From: Fimbriimonadales bacterium | GTDB lineage: Bacteria; Armatimonadota; Fimbriimonadia; Fimbriimonadales; GBS-DC | Assembly (NCBI GenBank): GCA_025998675.1 | Contig: AP024673.1 | Span: forward strand, 62,001-126,000 | Direction: 5' to 3' | DNA length: 64,000 nt | Part shown: positions 29,205 to 39,604 of the stretch, in pieces | Layout of the letters: every line of letters starts with the position of its first letter | Numbering within the stretch: position 1 is the stretch's first letter | The notes under the pieces: model-generated | The model's database searches: none | Seen by the model: only the letters and a program-made list of their open reading frames with translations | Told to the model about the DNA's origin: nothing | Translations under genes and position numbers: made by a program

Positions 29205-30584
29205 ATGCGAGTGCTAATTGCAGAGGACAGCGTCGTGGCGCGGAAGTTGCTGGAGCGCAACCTCCAGCAGCTGGGCTATGAAGTCATCGCCGCCCCGGAT
29301 GGCGCGCGCGCGTGGGAGCTGTATCAGCAGTCGCCCGCGCCGATTGTGATTACCGACTGGGAGATGCCCCAGATGAACGGCGTCGAGCTGTGTCGCGCCA
29401 TCCGCCAGCAGAGCCAGCCCCACTACATCTACCTGATGATGCTGACCGCGCGCGGGCAAAAAGAGGATAAACTGCAGGCGCTGGAAGCAGGCGCGGACGC
29501 TTTCCTGAGTAAGCCACTGGATATGGCGGAACTGCAGGCAAATCTGCGCGTCGCCGAGCGAATCCTCAAAGCCGAAGCTGACCTGCTTGCGCAAAAACAG
29601 CAGTTGCAAGACCTCAACGATGAGCTTACCAGTCAGAACGAGCAGTTGCAGCAATCGTATCGAATGGTTGAACACGCCAATCGCCGCTTCTCCGAGCTGT
29701 TCGAGAATGTGCCTGTGGCGTGCTTCACCGTGGACCTGGAAGGCATTATCCACGAGTGGAACCTCGCGGCGCAGCAACTCTATGGATACACCAAAGAGGA
29801 GGTACTCTTCCAGCCCTTCTACGCGCGGGTTTTTCGGGGCGCGACCGCCTCGAGCCTGCACGACATCCTCCAGCGCGTGATGCAGGGCAGTGTTATCACG
29901 GGCATCGAATCGGAGGATTACGACTCGGAGGGCAATCTGCACTATGTGCTGCGCAGCGCGTTCCCCATCCATAACCCCCAGCGCGAAGTGGTGGGCGCAA
30001 TCGTGTCGGTAGTGGACATGACCTATCGCGTCGAGTACGAAAACCAGCTCAAGGCGCTCAATCAGAAGTTGCAGAACCTTGCGGTCACGGATGGCTTGAC
30101 GGGACTACATAATCATCGCGCGTTCCAGGACTATCTGGAAGAGCAGTTCCAGGTTGCCATGCGCAACAAGCAGCCGCTGGCGCTGATCTTGATGGATGTT
30201 GACCATTTCAAGCAGTATAACGACACCTACGGGCATCAGGCGGGCGACGAGGTGCTGCGTCAGGTGGCGCAGATACTGTCCGAGCGGGTGCGCGACGGCG
30301 ATTTTGTGGCGCGCTATGGCGGCGAGGAGTTCGTGATTGTGCTGCCGCGCGCCGATCTGGAGAGCGCAGTTGCTGTCGCGGAGCGATTGCGTCAGGCAAT
30401 CGAGTCTGCCGAGTGGGGGCTGCGCCCCGTTACAGGCAGCTTTGGCGTGGCGTGCATCCGCCCCGACATGGAGACGCGCCAGGAGCTTATCGAAGCGGCA
30501 GATCAGGCGCTCTATCAGGCAAAACAGAACGGGCGCAACCGCGTGGAGGCGTGGAGCTACCGCCTGCTGCTCAAAGCCGCCTGA
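29205..30584 (+). CDS. Response regulator with PAS and GGDEF domains (diguanylate cyclase)
   Basis: This 459-residue signalling protein has a receiver domain (1-120; phospho-acceptor D51 in ITDWEMP), a coiled-coil linker, a PAS domain (about 160-280) and a GGDEF domain (about 295-455). The active-site motif is GGEEF at 372-376, and an RxxD inhibitory site (RDGD, 363-366) stands five residues upstream. The enzyme is therefore predicted to make cyclic di-GMP with product inhibition. Type IV pilus genes elsewhere in the window are a possible output, but no effector is adjacent. The ATG at 29205 fits the receiver start. Upstream in-frame codons add seven non-conserved residues. Confidence 0.92.
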   Translation: MRVLIAEDSVVARKLLERNLQQLGYEVIAAPDGARAWELYQQSPAPIVITDWEMPQMNGVELCRAIRQQSQPHYIYLMMLTARGQKEDKLQALEAGADAFLSKPLDMAELQANLRVAERILKAEADLLAQKQQLQDLNDELTSQNEQLQQSYRMVEHANRRFSELFENVPVACFTVDLEGIIHEWNLAAQQLYGYTKEEVLFQPFYARVFRGATASSLHDILQRVMQGSVITGIESEDYDSEGNLHYVLRSAFPIHNPQREVVGAIVSVVDMTYRVEYENQLKALNQKLQNLAVTDGLTGLHNHRAFQDYLEEQFQVAMRNKQPLALILMDVDHFKQYNDTYGHQAGDEVLRQVAQILSERVRDGDFVARYGGEEFVIVLPRADLESAVAVAERLRQAIESAEWGLRPVTGSFGVACIRPDMETRQELIEAADQALYQAKQNGRNRVEAWSYRLLLKAA

Positions 30585-30637
30585 CAGGAAAATTCACGCG
30601 AGTGGGGAACTCTTACACACAACAAAGGGTCAAAGCC

Positions 30638-32026
30638 ATGATGAGTCGAGTGCGAACACAGACGCGCGTCGAGGTCAAAGCCGCGCCGCAAGCCAGTCTG
30701 GGCTTGAAGATGCTGGCGCGGATGCTCACACTCAACTCCGAGGAACTCCTCAAACTCATCGAGCAGGAGCTGGAGGAAAATCCTGCCCTCGAAGCGACCG
30801 ATGAGGAGCGGGTGCGTGTTTTAACGCCCACACCGCCCATGCTGTCGCTGGACGCGGAGTATGGCGCGCTCAGCGACGAGGGCGACCTCGACGATTGGCT
30901 CGAACTGCGCCTGGCGACGCCCCCGATGGACTTGAAAGCGCATGTGGCGGGACAGCTGCGCCTGATGATCGAGCCTGCACTGCTGCCAATCGCCGAGCAT
31001 CTGGTCGAATCGCTCGATATTCATGGTTATCTGCGCCCCGATGTGGTGGAAGAGGCGGCGCTCTTTTTGAGCGCGCCGCTCGAACAGGTGGAGTATGTGC
31101 TGGAGCAGTTGCAGGCGTGCGATCCGCCAGGGGTGGGCGCACGCGACCTGCGCGAGTGCCTGCTGCTCCAGCTGCGCGCGATTTCCCCCCTGCCCGACGA
31201 CGAAGTCCTCGAGTGGACGCAGAAGGTCGTGCAAAAGGGCTGGGACGAGTTTTCCAGCGGACGTTGGGAAACGCTCCAGCGCAAACTGAAACTCGACGCG
31301 GAAGCCATCGAGGCGGTCAAGCGGTTTATTCGGAGCGAGTTGCGCCCATACCCTGCGTGGGAGCTGGAGGCGTCCGAGGCGCTGTATGAGCCAATCGCGC
31401 CGCAGGAGCCCGACATCATCGTGCGCGTTTCACAGAGCGGGCTGCGCATCGAGATTGGCGGGGCGCACGCCGACGCGCTACGGCTTAGCCCTGCCTATCT
31501 GGAGCAGGCGATACGGCTCACGCGCGGCGAGCTGCGCTGCGCCGACGACGAGCGCGAACACATCCAGCACTATCTGGAGCGTGCGCGCATCTTCCTCCAG
31601 GCGCTCCAGCAACGCTACCAGACGCTCAAGCGCATTATGGAGGTAATCGCCCAGCGCCAGTACGGCTTCCTGATGACCAGCGACGCGCGCTTTTTGCAGC
31701 CGATGACGCGCGTCGAGATTGCCGAGGCGACGGGCTTCCATCGCTCCACCATCGGGCGCGCCGTGCGCAACAAGCGGCTGCAGCTGCCCAGCGGGATGGT
31801 CGTGCCGCTGGAGATATTTTTTGACGCCTCGTATCGCACGGCGATGCTGATTCAGCAGATTCTGGAGGCGCATGAAGGCGCGGGCGCGCGACTCACCGAC
31901 GCCGAAATCGCCGAGAAGCTTGCCGAGATGGGCATCGAGGTCGCGCGGCGCACCGTCGCCAAGTACCGCCAGCGGCACAACATCCTCTCGTCGCACTGGC
32001 GTGAACGGCAGCGGCTGGTCGGCTGA
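30638..32026 (+). CDS. rpoN: RNA polymerase sigma-54 factor
   Basis: This alternative sigma factor recognises -24/-12 promoters and requires an AAA+ activator. The 462 residues contain region I (LGLKMLARMLTLNSEELLKLI), an acidic linker, the core-binding domain, the helix-turn-helix region (MTRVEIAEATGFHRSTIGRA) and the RpoN box ARRTVAKYR at 436-444. No enhancer-binding activator gene is in the window. Two strong -24/-12 promoters lie at 60667 and 61524, giving direct candidate targets. The start is taken at 30638 because region I follows. An upstream extension overlaps the diguanylate cyclase gene and is not conserved. Confidence 0.95.
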   Translation: MMSRVRTQTRVEVKAAPQASLGLKMLARMLTLNSEELLKLIEQELEENPALEATDEERVRVLTPTPPMLSLDAEYGALSDEGDLDDWLELRLATPPMDLKAHVAGQLRLMIEPALLPIAEHLVESLDIHGYLRPDVVEEAALFLSAPLEQVEYVLEQLQACDPPGVGARDLRECLLLQLRAISPLPDDEVLEWTQKVVQKGWDEFSSGRWETLQRKLKLDAEAIEAVKRFIRSELRPYPAWELEASEALYEPIAPQEPDIIVRVSQSGLRIEIGGAHADALRLSPAYLEQAIRLTRGELRCADDEREHIQHYLERARIFLQALQQRYQTLKRIMEVIAQRQYGFLMTSDARFLQPMTRVEIAEATGFHRSTIGRAVRNKRLQLPSGMVVPLEIFFDASYRTAMLIQQILEAHEGAGARLTDAEIAEKLAEMGIEVARRTVAKYRQRHNILSSHWRERQRLVG

Positions 32027-32027
32027 G

Positions 32028-33437
32028 CTACCGCTCCACCGTCAGCACCTGAATCATGTTCGTGTTGCCTGGCACATTCACGGGCACGCCCGCCGTCAGC
32101 ACCACGCGGTCGCCCCCTTTCACCAGGCGCGTCTGCCGCGCGGCAATCATCGCCTGCGTGGTCATCTCGTCGGTGGTGTTCGCCCGCGGGATAAGAAGCG
32201 GCGCAACGCCCCACAGCAGCGTCAACCGCCGCCAGAGGGGCGCGTTGTCGGTCAGCGCGAGAATCGGCTGGTAGGGGCGAAAGTGCGACACCCAGCGCGG
32301 CGTGCCCCCCGAGCTGGTGGGCGTGAGGATGGCTTTTGCGCCGACCATTTGCGCAACGGTACATGCGGCGCGGGCGACGGCGACCGTCGCGTTGCCTGCC
32401 GTGTGCGCGTCCAGCTCGCCCAGCTGCAAAAACTCCAGATGCTCCTCCGCCACCTCTGCAATCCGCGCCATCCAGCGCACTGCCTGCGTCGGGTACGCGC
32501 CGACCGCCGTCTCGCCCGAGAGCATCAGCGCGTCCGTGCCGTCCAGCACGGCGTTCGCCACATCGGTCGCCTCCGCGCGTGTGGGACGCCCCTCGCGAAT
32601 CATGCTCTCCAGCATCTGCGTCGCCGTAATCACAGGCTTGGCATGCTGGTTGCACAGGTGGATAATCTGCTTCTGCAGGATGGGCACTTCCGCGAGGTCT
32701 ACCTGCACACCCAGATCGCCCCGTGCGACCATAATCCCGTCCGCCACCTCCACAATCGGCTCCAGATCGTCGAGTGCGGCGGGCTGCTCGATTTTGGCAA
32801 TCACGGGCAGGTTCGCGCCATGCTCGCGGATGAGCGCCTGCAGGTTCATCACATCGGTCACGGAACGCACGAACGAGAGGGCAATCCAGTCCACCCCCGC
32901 GCGGATGCCCTCGAGCAGGTCGTCGCGGTCTCTGGGCGTCATCGAGGGCAGCGCGAGCGTGCGGTGGGGAAGCGTCACGCCCTTGTGCGAGCGCAGTTCG
33001 CCGCCCTCCAGCACGGTCGCCTCCAGTCGCTCCGTGTCCACGCGCGTAATCTGCAGTTCAATCGCGCCGTCGTCCAGCAGCAATCGGTCGCCCACGCGCG
33101 TGGCGCGGAACACCTCCGCCACTGGCAGCGGAATCGCCGAGTCGGACTGCTGGTCGCTCAGGGCAAACGCCGCCTGCTCGCCCTCACGCAGTTCCAGCGG
33201 CGCACGCAGGCTGCCGATGCGAATCTTCGGTCCCGCAAGGTCTAACAAAACGCCGAGCGGGGTTTTGTAGGTCTGCTCGGCGTCGCGCACCCATTCGATC
33301 CATCGGCGACGGGTGTCCCAGTCGCCGTGCGCGGAGTTGATGCGAAAGAGGTTCGCGCCCGCCTCGACCAGCTCGCACAGTTTCTCGGCGGAGTCGATGG
33401 CGGGACCGAGCGTGGCGATAATCTTCGTGCGTCGCAT
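32028..33437 (-). CDS. pyk: Pyruvate kinase
   Basis: Catalyses phosphoenolpyruvate plus ADP to pyruvate plus ATP, the last step of glycolysis. The 469 residues match the bacterial length, with TKIIATLGPAID at the start, LDLAGPKIRIG, the IAKIEQPAALDDL active-site segment, ARGDLGVQ, and LSGETAVGAYP. It lies 3 bases downstream of eno, so eno-pyk form an operon of consecutive glycolytic steps. Its 3' end faces rpoN with one base between. Confidence 0.96.
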   Translation of the reverse strand: MRRTKIIATLGPAIDSAEKLCELVEAGANLFRINSAHGDWDTRRRWIEWVRDAEQTYKTPLGVLLDLAGPKIRIGSLRAPLELREGEQAAFALSDQQSDSAIPLPVAEVFRATRVGDRLLLDDGAIELQITRVDTERLEATVLEGGELRSHKGVTLPHRTLALPSMTPRDRDDLLEGIRAGVDWIALSFVRSVTDVMNLQALIREHGANLPVIAKIEQPAALDDLEPIVEVADGIMVARGDLGVQVDLAEVPILQKQIIHLCNQHAKPVITATQMLESMIREGRPTRAEATDVANAVLDGTDALMLSGETAVGAYPTQAVRWMARIAEVAEEHLEFLQLGELDAHTAGNATVAVARAACTVAQMVGAKAILTPTSSGGTPRWVSHFRPYQPILALTDNAPLWRRLTLLWGVAPLLIPRANTTDEMTTQAMIAARQTRLVKGGDRVVLTAGVPVNVPGNTNMIQVLTVER

Positions 33438-33440
33438 AGG

Positions 33441-34781
<1,341 letters not shown>

Positions 34782-34817
34782 TCACGGACTTGCAGACGAA
34801 GGTAGAATTACTGCGCC

Positions 34818-35267
34818 ATGCGCGAGATCAGCGACGCCCAGCGATTGGTTTTAGACCTGATGCGCCACGGGAATTTCAATCAGTTCGACGGAGACGCCGT
34901 CGCCGACGACCTGATGCAGCATTCCGATTTATGGATCGCCTGCTGGTTTGGCGATCACTCGATGCCGCTGCGTTCTCTGGCGAACCTCAGTCTCTACGGC
35001 TCGATACATGGCGACTCGCTCTATGTGCTGACCACTGAGGAAAACTGGGAATCACTCGTGAGCCTGGCGGAATCGTGGGAATACGACGAAATCTACGCCG
35101 TGTTCCAGAATTCAGACACGGTTCTGCTGATTGCAGGCGATGAGACCTACACCACAGACCCTGAGACGAAGCAGGAGCTGGAGAATAGCATGGGGTACGC
35201 GCTGGAAACCCTGAGCGAAGACCTGAATATCCCTGCGCTTGTGCTGCTTCAAATCTGGTGGGATTAG
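34818..35267 (+). CDS. Hypothetical protein of 149 residues
   Basis: This acidic soluble protein (MREISDAQRLVLDLMRHGNFNQFDG...) has a Trp-rich core (WIACWFGDHS, ENWESLVSLAESWEYDEIYAVF) and no signal peptide or membrane segment. I recognise no family. A TAGAAT box lies 9 bases before the ATG and no ribosome site is seen, which again suggests a leaderless message. It stands alone between eno (divergent) and MITE copy B. Codon use is similar to its neighbours. Confidence 0.6.
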   Translation: MREISDAQRLVLDLMRHGNFNQFDGDAVADDLMQHSDLWIACWFGDHSMPLRSLANLSLYGSIHGDSLYVLTTEENWESLVSLAESWEYDEIYAVFQNSDTVLLIAGDETYTTDPETKQELENSMGYALETLSEDLNIPALVLLQIWWD

Positions 35268-35272
35268 CAGTT

Positions 35273-35497
35273 ATACCAATCTGCGCATCAGACTTCGTAA
35301 TTGCTGTGCGCCTACAGTCAGAGCCGCGCGCGTTTTGCCCTCACCCCCAGCCCCTCTCCCGCGCGGCGGGAGAGGGGAGCCGTGCGAGCGGCGCACGATG
35401 CGCTATCCCCCTCTCCCGAACCTTCGGGAGAGGGGGACAAAGGGGGTGAGGGCTGCAAGCGTCGCTGATTTACGAACTATGACGCGCAGATTGGTAT
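35273..35497. mobile_element. MITE-like element M1, copy B, carrying core R1
   Basis: This 225-bp element has the same ATACCAATC...GATTGGTAT ends and R1 core (35337-35453) as copy A at 21776. It begins 5 bases after the stop of the 149-residue gene and lies between that gene and the end of the CRISPR operon. It encodes nothing convincing. Confidence 0.8.
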
Positions 35498-35706
35498 TAA
35501 TTGGAGAAAGCAAGTTTACGCCAGCTGCGCAGTCATAGTTCATAAAGCGATAAGTTATGGAGTGCGAGAGGCGACGCTGAGGCTGGCGATTCAGCACCCC
35601 GAAAGACGCACACGCGAGCGCACACGAATAAAGGAGCTGCTGCAAATTTAATACAACGACAGTTAGTAGGATCGTAACACTCACACTATCCAGATATCAG
35701 ACCCCC
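35498..35706. other. Intergenic stretch after MITE copy B
   Basis: These 209 bases hold no supported gene. Around 35552-35620 the sequence TTATGGAGTGCGAGAGGCG...CAGCACCCCGAAAGACG loosely resembles the R2 repeat core, but is too diverged to call. The right half is AT-rich compared with the rest of the window (TTTAATACAACGACAGTTAG), which is compatible with transferred or degraded DNA at the operon boundary. Confidence 0.5.
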
Positions 35707-36015
35707 TTAGAAGATATTCTTCGCCATCCTTACGCCCCAACCCCACGCGCGCGCTTTGTCTCTCCCTGTCAGCCCGCACTGGGGACTCCATTGTTGCCAG
35801 ACGCGATAGAGTTCGCGATAGTATCTCTGCGTGCGCTTGCTGCGTGGGGGCGGGTTGTTCGCCATCGTCTCGAGATACTTTTTCATCGCCTCTTCGTCGC
35901 AGTCTTTGAACAGGTAGTAGCCGATTGCCTTTTCCGCCTCGTTGAGGTCGATTTCTGCGCGGCGGAGCAGGTTCTCAAGCTTTTTCGCTGCCTCGATAAT
36001 CGCGTCCCAGTTCAC
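35707..36015 (-). CDS. Small helical protein, last gene of the type III CRISPR operon, function unknown
   Basis: This 102-residue protein has a GTG start and AGGAGG. It is entirely helical in appearance and charged (MNWDAIIEAAKKLENLLRR...DKARAWGWGVRMAKNIF). It begins 12 bases after the TIGR03986-like RAMP gene, so it belongs to the operon. I recognise no family. Its size and helicity suggest a second small subunit of the Cas11/Cmr5 kind, or a regulatory partner, but no motif proves either. Confidence 0.6.
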   Translation of the reverse strand: MNWDAIIEAAKKLENLLRRAEIDLNEAEKAIGYYLFKDCDEEAMKKYLETMANNPPPRSKRTQRYYRELYRVWQQWSPQCGLTGRDKARAWGWGVRMAKNIF

Positions 36016-36027
36016 GGCGTCCTCCTG

Positions 36028-37026
36028 TCAGTAGGGGTCGGCAGGGGCGGTCTCATTCAGCCCTGCTTCGTCGAGAATTGACTCAATCTCGCCCAGCGCG
36101 TCGGGTTCTATCAGCGTGTCTGACGCCTCAAACCACTCTCTGAGCGCGTTTTCAAGCGCTGTACCCGTGAGGCGGGGCGGTTGTCCCATTCTGCCCGTGT
36201 TTTTGACGGTGGTTGCGCCGCTGTGCAGGGCGACGGCGTTGAGTATCACGCGCACGCTGCCGAGCCCCACGGGCTTGCCGCCGCCCAGCTTGATGGGGAA
36301 GGGATGCTCCGGGTGCAGTCCCAGCGCGGTGAGCAGCAGCCCCAGCTCGGCGGCAGTGAGGTTCGTGAAATGGATACGCGCTGTCAGCTCCGCGCCCGCT
36401 TTGATGCAGGTGCGGGGGTCGACGCCCTGCGGGTTGCGCGCGTGGTAGTAGAACTTGCGCCCCTTCGCCTGCCGATTGTCGAGATAGCGGGGTGGCAGCC
36501 CGCGCGCGCCCCGCGCGGGCGACCAGAGCAGCGGCGTGCCCAGCAGCACCAGTGAGCCTTTCGGCGCGAGGGCGTCCTCGAACTGCAGATGCCCTTGGTA
36601 GTCCTGTGCGCCGAACAGGCGGCACGCAAGGCACAATCTATCTGCGCTGAGGCAACCACCATACCCTTGCGGGATGTACGGACGATGTTTGCCCTGAGTC
36701 ACGCGGACGCAGGAGCGCGAAATCGCCTCCACGATGCTGCGCACTGCCCCCTTGAGCGAAGAGCCCGGAATGAGGTAGCGTCTGCGGAGCGCGTTCTCTT
36801 CAACGACGCGCCTGGACGCCTGCAGCGCGGCAAGATACTCCTGATTGCCCGCTTTCACAAAGTCGCTGTAGCCCGAACCGACATGCACGGGCGTGAGCGT
36901 CTCGAGGGTCAACTCAAGCACGCCGCTCAGCCGATTCGCTTTCAGGCGATCCTGCCCGACGCCCGCCTCGCGTGCGGGCGGTTTGTTCGGAAACGGTACA
37001 AAATCGTAAGGCTTTTCTCCATTCAT
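36028..37026 (-). CDS. RAMP (Cas7-like) protein of type III CRISPR complex, TIGR03986-like
   Basis: This 332-residue RAMP-superfamily protein has an opening MNGEKPYDFVPFPNKPP, the segment LTLETLTPVHVGSG, the RAMP loop LIPGSSLKGAVRSIVE, a cysteine pair region CLSADRLCLACRLFG, and a glycine-rich loop GGGKPVGLGSVRV. The N-terminus resembles the CRISPR-associated TIGR03986 family as I recall it. Unlike the other RAMPs of this operon, I see no aspartate at the usual target-cleavage position. It probably packs at the end of the crRNA backbone. It lies 2 bases after the Csx19-like gene, with GGAGG before the ATG. Confidence 0.75.
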   Translation of the reverse strand: MNGEKPYDFVPFPNKPPAREAGVGQDRLKANRLSGVLELTLETLTPVHVGSGYSDFVKAGNQEYLAALQASRRVVEENALRRRYLIPGSSLKGAVRSIVEAISRSCVRVTQGKHRPYIPQGYGGCLSADRLCLACRLFGAQDYQGHLQFEDALAPKGSLVLLGTPLLWSPARGARGLPPRYLDNRQAKGRKFYYHARNPQGVDPRTCIKAGAELTARIHFTNLTAAELGLLLTALGLHPEHPFPIKLGGGKPVGLGSVRVILNAVALHSGATTVKNTGRMGQPPRLTGTALENALREWFEASDTLIEPDALGEIESILDEAGLNETAPADPY

Positions 37027-37028
37027 CG

Positions 37029-37544
37029 CTAAAACTCCTCCGTGTCGATGTTGGCGTAGCGACTGTAGCACAGGCGTTTCAGGGAGTCGTAATAGCCGCG
37101 CGTGCGGGCGACGACCTTGCGGGTTGCCTCGCGGCTGGGCGCGAGCGAGACCCCGTAGTCGAACGCGCTGGGGTAAGCGACATCGGCGAGGGCGGTCGTC
37201 TCGCTTCCGGCGCTTTTGGGCGGGTCGCCCAGCAGTAGACGCGTCTCCTCACGGGTCTCATACTCGCCGCAGGAACGCCATTCGTCCGAGGGCGTTAGCG
37301 ATTCTGTGAGCAGCAGTACGACGGGTTTCCCCCCGCGCGCGAGCAGGCGCAGTTCCGCCTGTTCGCAAAACAGGCTCAGCCGCTCCCAGTCTGCATCGGG
37401 CAGGTCGCCTTCCAGACGGTTGGGCAGGTACATCGCCGTCTCACTCCAGCCGTACCACCACGCCTCGCCTGCGAGGTTCAGGCTTCGCCAGAGCGCAAGC
37501 GGGTTCATTTCCGCGCCTGTGTAGCGGTACACCCTACCCTGCAC
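37029..37544 (-). CDS. Csx19-like / TIGR03984-like type III-D associated protein
   Basis: This 171-residue protein starts at GTG after GAGGAGGTG and overlaps the preceding RAMP gene by 11 bases. The visible segments are WWYGWSETAMYLPNRLEG, LSLFCEQAELRLLARGG and a C-terminal RTRGYYDSLKRLCYSRY. The position, size and Trp/Tyr-rich start resemble the Csx19/TIGR03984 family that accompanies type III-D operons. That assignment is from memory and is moderate at best. Its role in the complex is not established. Confidence 0.5.
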   Translation of the reverse strand: MQGRVYRYTGAEMNPLALWRSLNLAGEAWWYGWSETAMYLPNRLEGDLPDADWERLSLFCEQAELRLLARGGKPVVLLLTESLTPSDEWRSCGEYETREETRLLLGDPPKSAGSETTALADVAYPSAFDYGVSLAPSREATRKVVARTRGYYDSLKRLCYSRYANIDTEEF

Positions 37545-38433
37545 GCTGCACCTCCTCGACCCAGCAGGGCGCAGCGGTTTCTAACCATCGGCGAATCTCA
37601 GTGTCGTTATTGCTCTGCGCCTGATAGTAGAGCGAGTCGCGGCGCACGGGCTGGTATCCCTCCAGCGTTAGGGAGTCGCTGTCGGGTAGCGCGTAGCGCT
37701 GGCGTATTTTGTCGGGCGCGAGCGCGCCGACGCCCAGCAGCTGGTTGCCCTGACTGGCGCACTGGCGGAACTCGGCGCGGGTGAACTCGATGCATACGCG
37801 CCCCAGCCCGCGCGACTTGGCGTGCCCCAGCGCGACCAGCCCATCGGCAATGTCCAGTAGCGCCGCGCCCAGCAAGCCCAGCTGCCCCACGGTGAAGTTG
37901 CGCAGCACAATCCGCCCCTCAAACCGTCCGTCGGTGACCACTTCGAGGTCGAACGGTCCCACTGCGACTGCGCCCGTGATGCGGTCGATGGCGACGCCGA
38001 AGCGCGATTCGCTGAGCGGCGCGTGCGGCGGGTACAGGTCGCTCATCTGCACGCGCGAGGCGACGCCTGTGTTGCCAAACAGACGGCAGGCATAGCAGGA
38101 CTCTTGGTAAAGCCGATCTGCACTCTCCTTATCCTCCTTCAGCCCCTTCTGGCGCAGGCAAAACTTTTTCGCCTCGACATAGCACGCGTGCCGCTCGTCG
38201 ACCGTGCGCAGGAGCCGTTCGGCGTGTGCGCGCACGACCCCGCGCAGGCTGGAGCCGGGGATGTAGACCACTTCGTCCACGGCGCCGTCGGGCGTGCGTC
38301 GGCGCGTGCGCACAAACTGCATATCGGGCAACGCGGGGTCGATGCTCGCCTTCTGTCCCGACTTAATCAGCAGCGGCGTCTGGGGCAGAATCGCCACCTC
38401 AAGCGACAGTTCGTTGTAAAGTCGTCCGTGCAT
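37534..38433 (-). CDS. Cas7-like RAMP protein (Csm3-type), third Cas7 subunit
   Basis: This 299-residue protein has the RAMP loop VYIPGSSLRGVVRAHAERLL and the late glycine-rich loop GHAKSRGLGRVCIEF. Before the loop, D37 in LPDMQFVRTRR aligns by eye with the target-RNA-cleaving Asp of Csm3. The insert between Asp and loop is longer than in Csm3. A cysteine cluster (CYACRLFG) follows. It lies 2 bases after the upstream Csm3-like gene and overlaps the next gene by 11 bases. It likely forms part of the crRNA-binding backbone. Confidence 0.83.
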   Translation of the reverse strand: MHGRLYNELSLEVAILPQTPLLIKSGQKASIDPALPDMQFVRTRRRTPDGAVDEVVYIPGSSLRGVVRAHAERLLRTVDERHACYVEAKKFCLRQKGLKEDKESADRLYQESCYACRLFGNTGVASRVQMSDLYPPHAPLSESRFGVAIDRITGAVAVGPFDLEVVTDGRFEGRIVLRNFTVGQLGLLGAALLDIADGLVALGHAKSRGLGRVCIEFTRAEFRQCASQGNQLLGVGALAPDKIRQRYALPDSDSLTLEGYQPVRRDSLYYQAQSNNDTEIRRWLETAAPCWVEEVQRAG

Positions 38434-38435
38434 GG

Positions 38436-39218
38436 TTAGCCTCCCATCTGCTGAAAGAGCTGTTCGAGCCGCGCGTTAATCCATGCGGCGTCGACAGGCG
38501 CGGCTTGCCCCTGCTTCAGGTAGTTCAGCAGGTTCTTTTTGTCTACCCACTCGTAGCGTGCGTTTTCGAGTTTGACAACGCCCAGCCCGCGCCCCTTGAA
38601 GCCGCCGATGCGTATTGCGCCGTTTTCCAGCTCGCGCACGCCCAGCAACAGCAGCCCCAGTTCCACATCGTCGAGGTTCTCGGCGATGATTTCGAGCTTG
38701 AAGCGCACTCCTGCAGGCATCGCCTCGAAGTCGTACTTGTTGGCGACGCTCTCCTTCTCGCGGTCGATGGAGACGCTATCGCGCAGCTCTGGCTCCACGC
38801 GCTCCGTGAGCAGCGGCAGGTCGGTAAAGCGCACGCGCGAGGCGAGCCATGGCGAGCCAAACACGCGCTCGACGCGGCACGACTCTTCGAAAACCTCGCG
38901 CTCGTAGGTATCCCGATTCGCCAGTTGCCGCCTGCGTTCGGGCGGTATTGCCCATTCGCTGGGTTTCACGGGATTCGATGCGCCTTTCCCGCTGCCTGCA
39001 TCTGGCTCGAATGCCCGTACGATGCGCTCCACATGCGCGCGCACCGCGCCGCGCAGGCTGGAGCCCGGAATGAACGGGCGTCCCTGTGAGTCTTTGATGA
39101 CGGGCAGGTCGGTCGCGGTGGGCATCGCGGTCTCCGCGCTCATCCCCACGCGCACGCCTGTCTCTGTAAATAGATCGCCTGTGATGTACAGACGGTTCTC
39201 AAAAGTGTCCCACATCAT
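38436..39218 (-). CDS. csm3: Csm3-like Cas7 backbone RNase, type III complex
   Basis: The closest match to classical Csm3 in this operon, at 260 residues. It contains TDLPVIKDSQGRPFIPGSSLRGAVR, in which D37 corresponds to the catalytic Asp (D33 in Streptococcus thermophilus Csm3) that cuts target RNA every six nucleotides. The C-terminal GGFKGRGLGVVKLE is the glycine-rich loop. It overlaps the small-subunit gene by 4 bases (ATGA). Confidence 0.88.
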   Translation of the reverse strand: MMWDTFENRLYITGDLFTETGVRVGMSAETAMPTATDLPVIKDSQGRPFIPGSSLRGAVRAHVERIVRAFEPDAGSGKGASNPVKPSEWAIPPERRRQLANRDTYEREVFEESCRVERVFGSPWLASRVRFTDLPLLTERVEPELRDSVSIDREKESVANKYDFEAMPAGVRFKLEIIAENLDDVELGLLLLGVRELENGAIRIGGFKGRGLGVVKLENARYEWVDKKNLLNYLKQGQAAPVDAAWINARLEQLFQQMGG

Positions 39219-39604
39219 CTGGCGCTCACCTCCCGAAACTGTGCGGGAATCTGGTCCAGGTATTTCAGCGCAATCAGGGTGCGACGCACGAAGCCGAGAA
39301 AGTTGGTGAGATGCGCGGCGGCATTCTGGGGATATTTCTCGTGCAGATGCTGTGCGTAGTCGTAGATTTGTTTGCCGAACGCGCCGTTTTTGCCCGCTGT
39401 CCGCCAGAACTCTTCGCGCGCCATCTGATAGCGCAGCCAGTTGCAGAACACCGTCACGGAACGCGACTGGTTGATCGCGTCGATGGCGTTGGAGACCTGT
39501 GTGCGACCTGTCGTGTTGGTTGAGTTCGACGGTTGTGAGAAGCAGTCGGCTACAATCTCCTCTGCTTTGCGCACCAGTTCATCAGTGATTTCTTCGCGAT
39601 TCAT
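39215..39604 (-). CDS. Probable Cas11 small subunit (Csm2-like)
   Basis: This 129-residue, mostly helical basic protein begins MNREEITDELVRKAEEIV and contains TGRTQVSNAIDAINQSRSVTVF, which resembles Csm2-like sequences (Thr-Gln-(Leu/Val)-x-Asn...). Small helical subunits form the inner filament of type III complexes that contacts target RNA. The start uses AGGAGGTG, and the gene overlaps csx10 by 4 bases. The family call rests on position, size and this weak motif. Confidence 0.6.
   Translation of the reverse strand: MNREEITDELVRKAEEIVADCFSQPSNSTNTTGRTQVSNAIDAINQSRSVTVFCNWLRYQMAREEFWRTAGKNGAFGKQIYDYAQHLHEKYPQNAAAHLTNFLGFVRRTLIALKYLDQIPAQFREVSAR

Noticed and set aside
32639-32654. Perfect sigma-54-like TGGCAT-N5-TTGCA on the plus strand
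   Set aside because: It lies inside pyk in antisense orientation with no gene start downstream on that strand, so it is likely a chance match within conserved coding sequence.
35337-35453. Repeated GC-rich hairpins near the CRISPR operon that might be a CRISPR array
   Set aside because: There are no regularly spaced direct repeats with unique spacers. The sequence is the R1 palindrome also found in copy A and in ispE.
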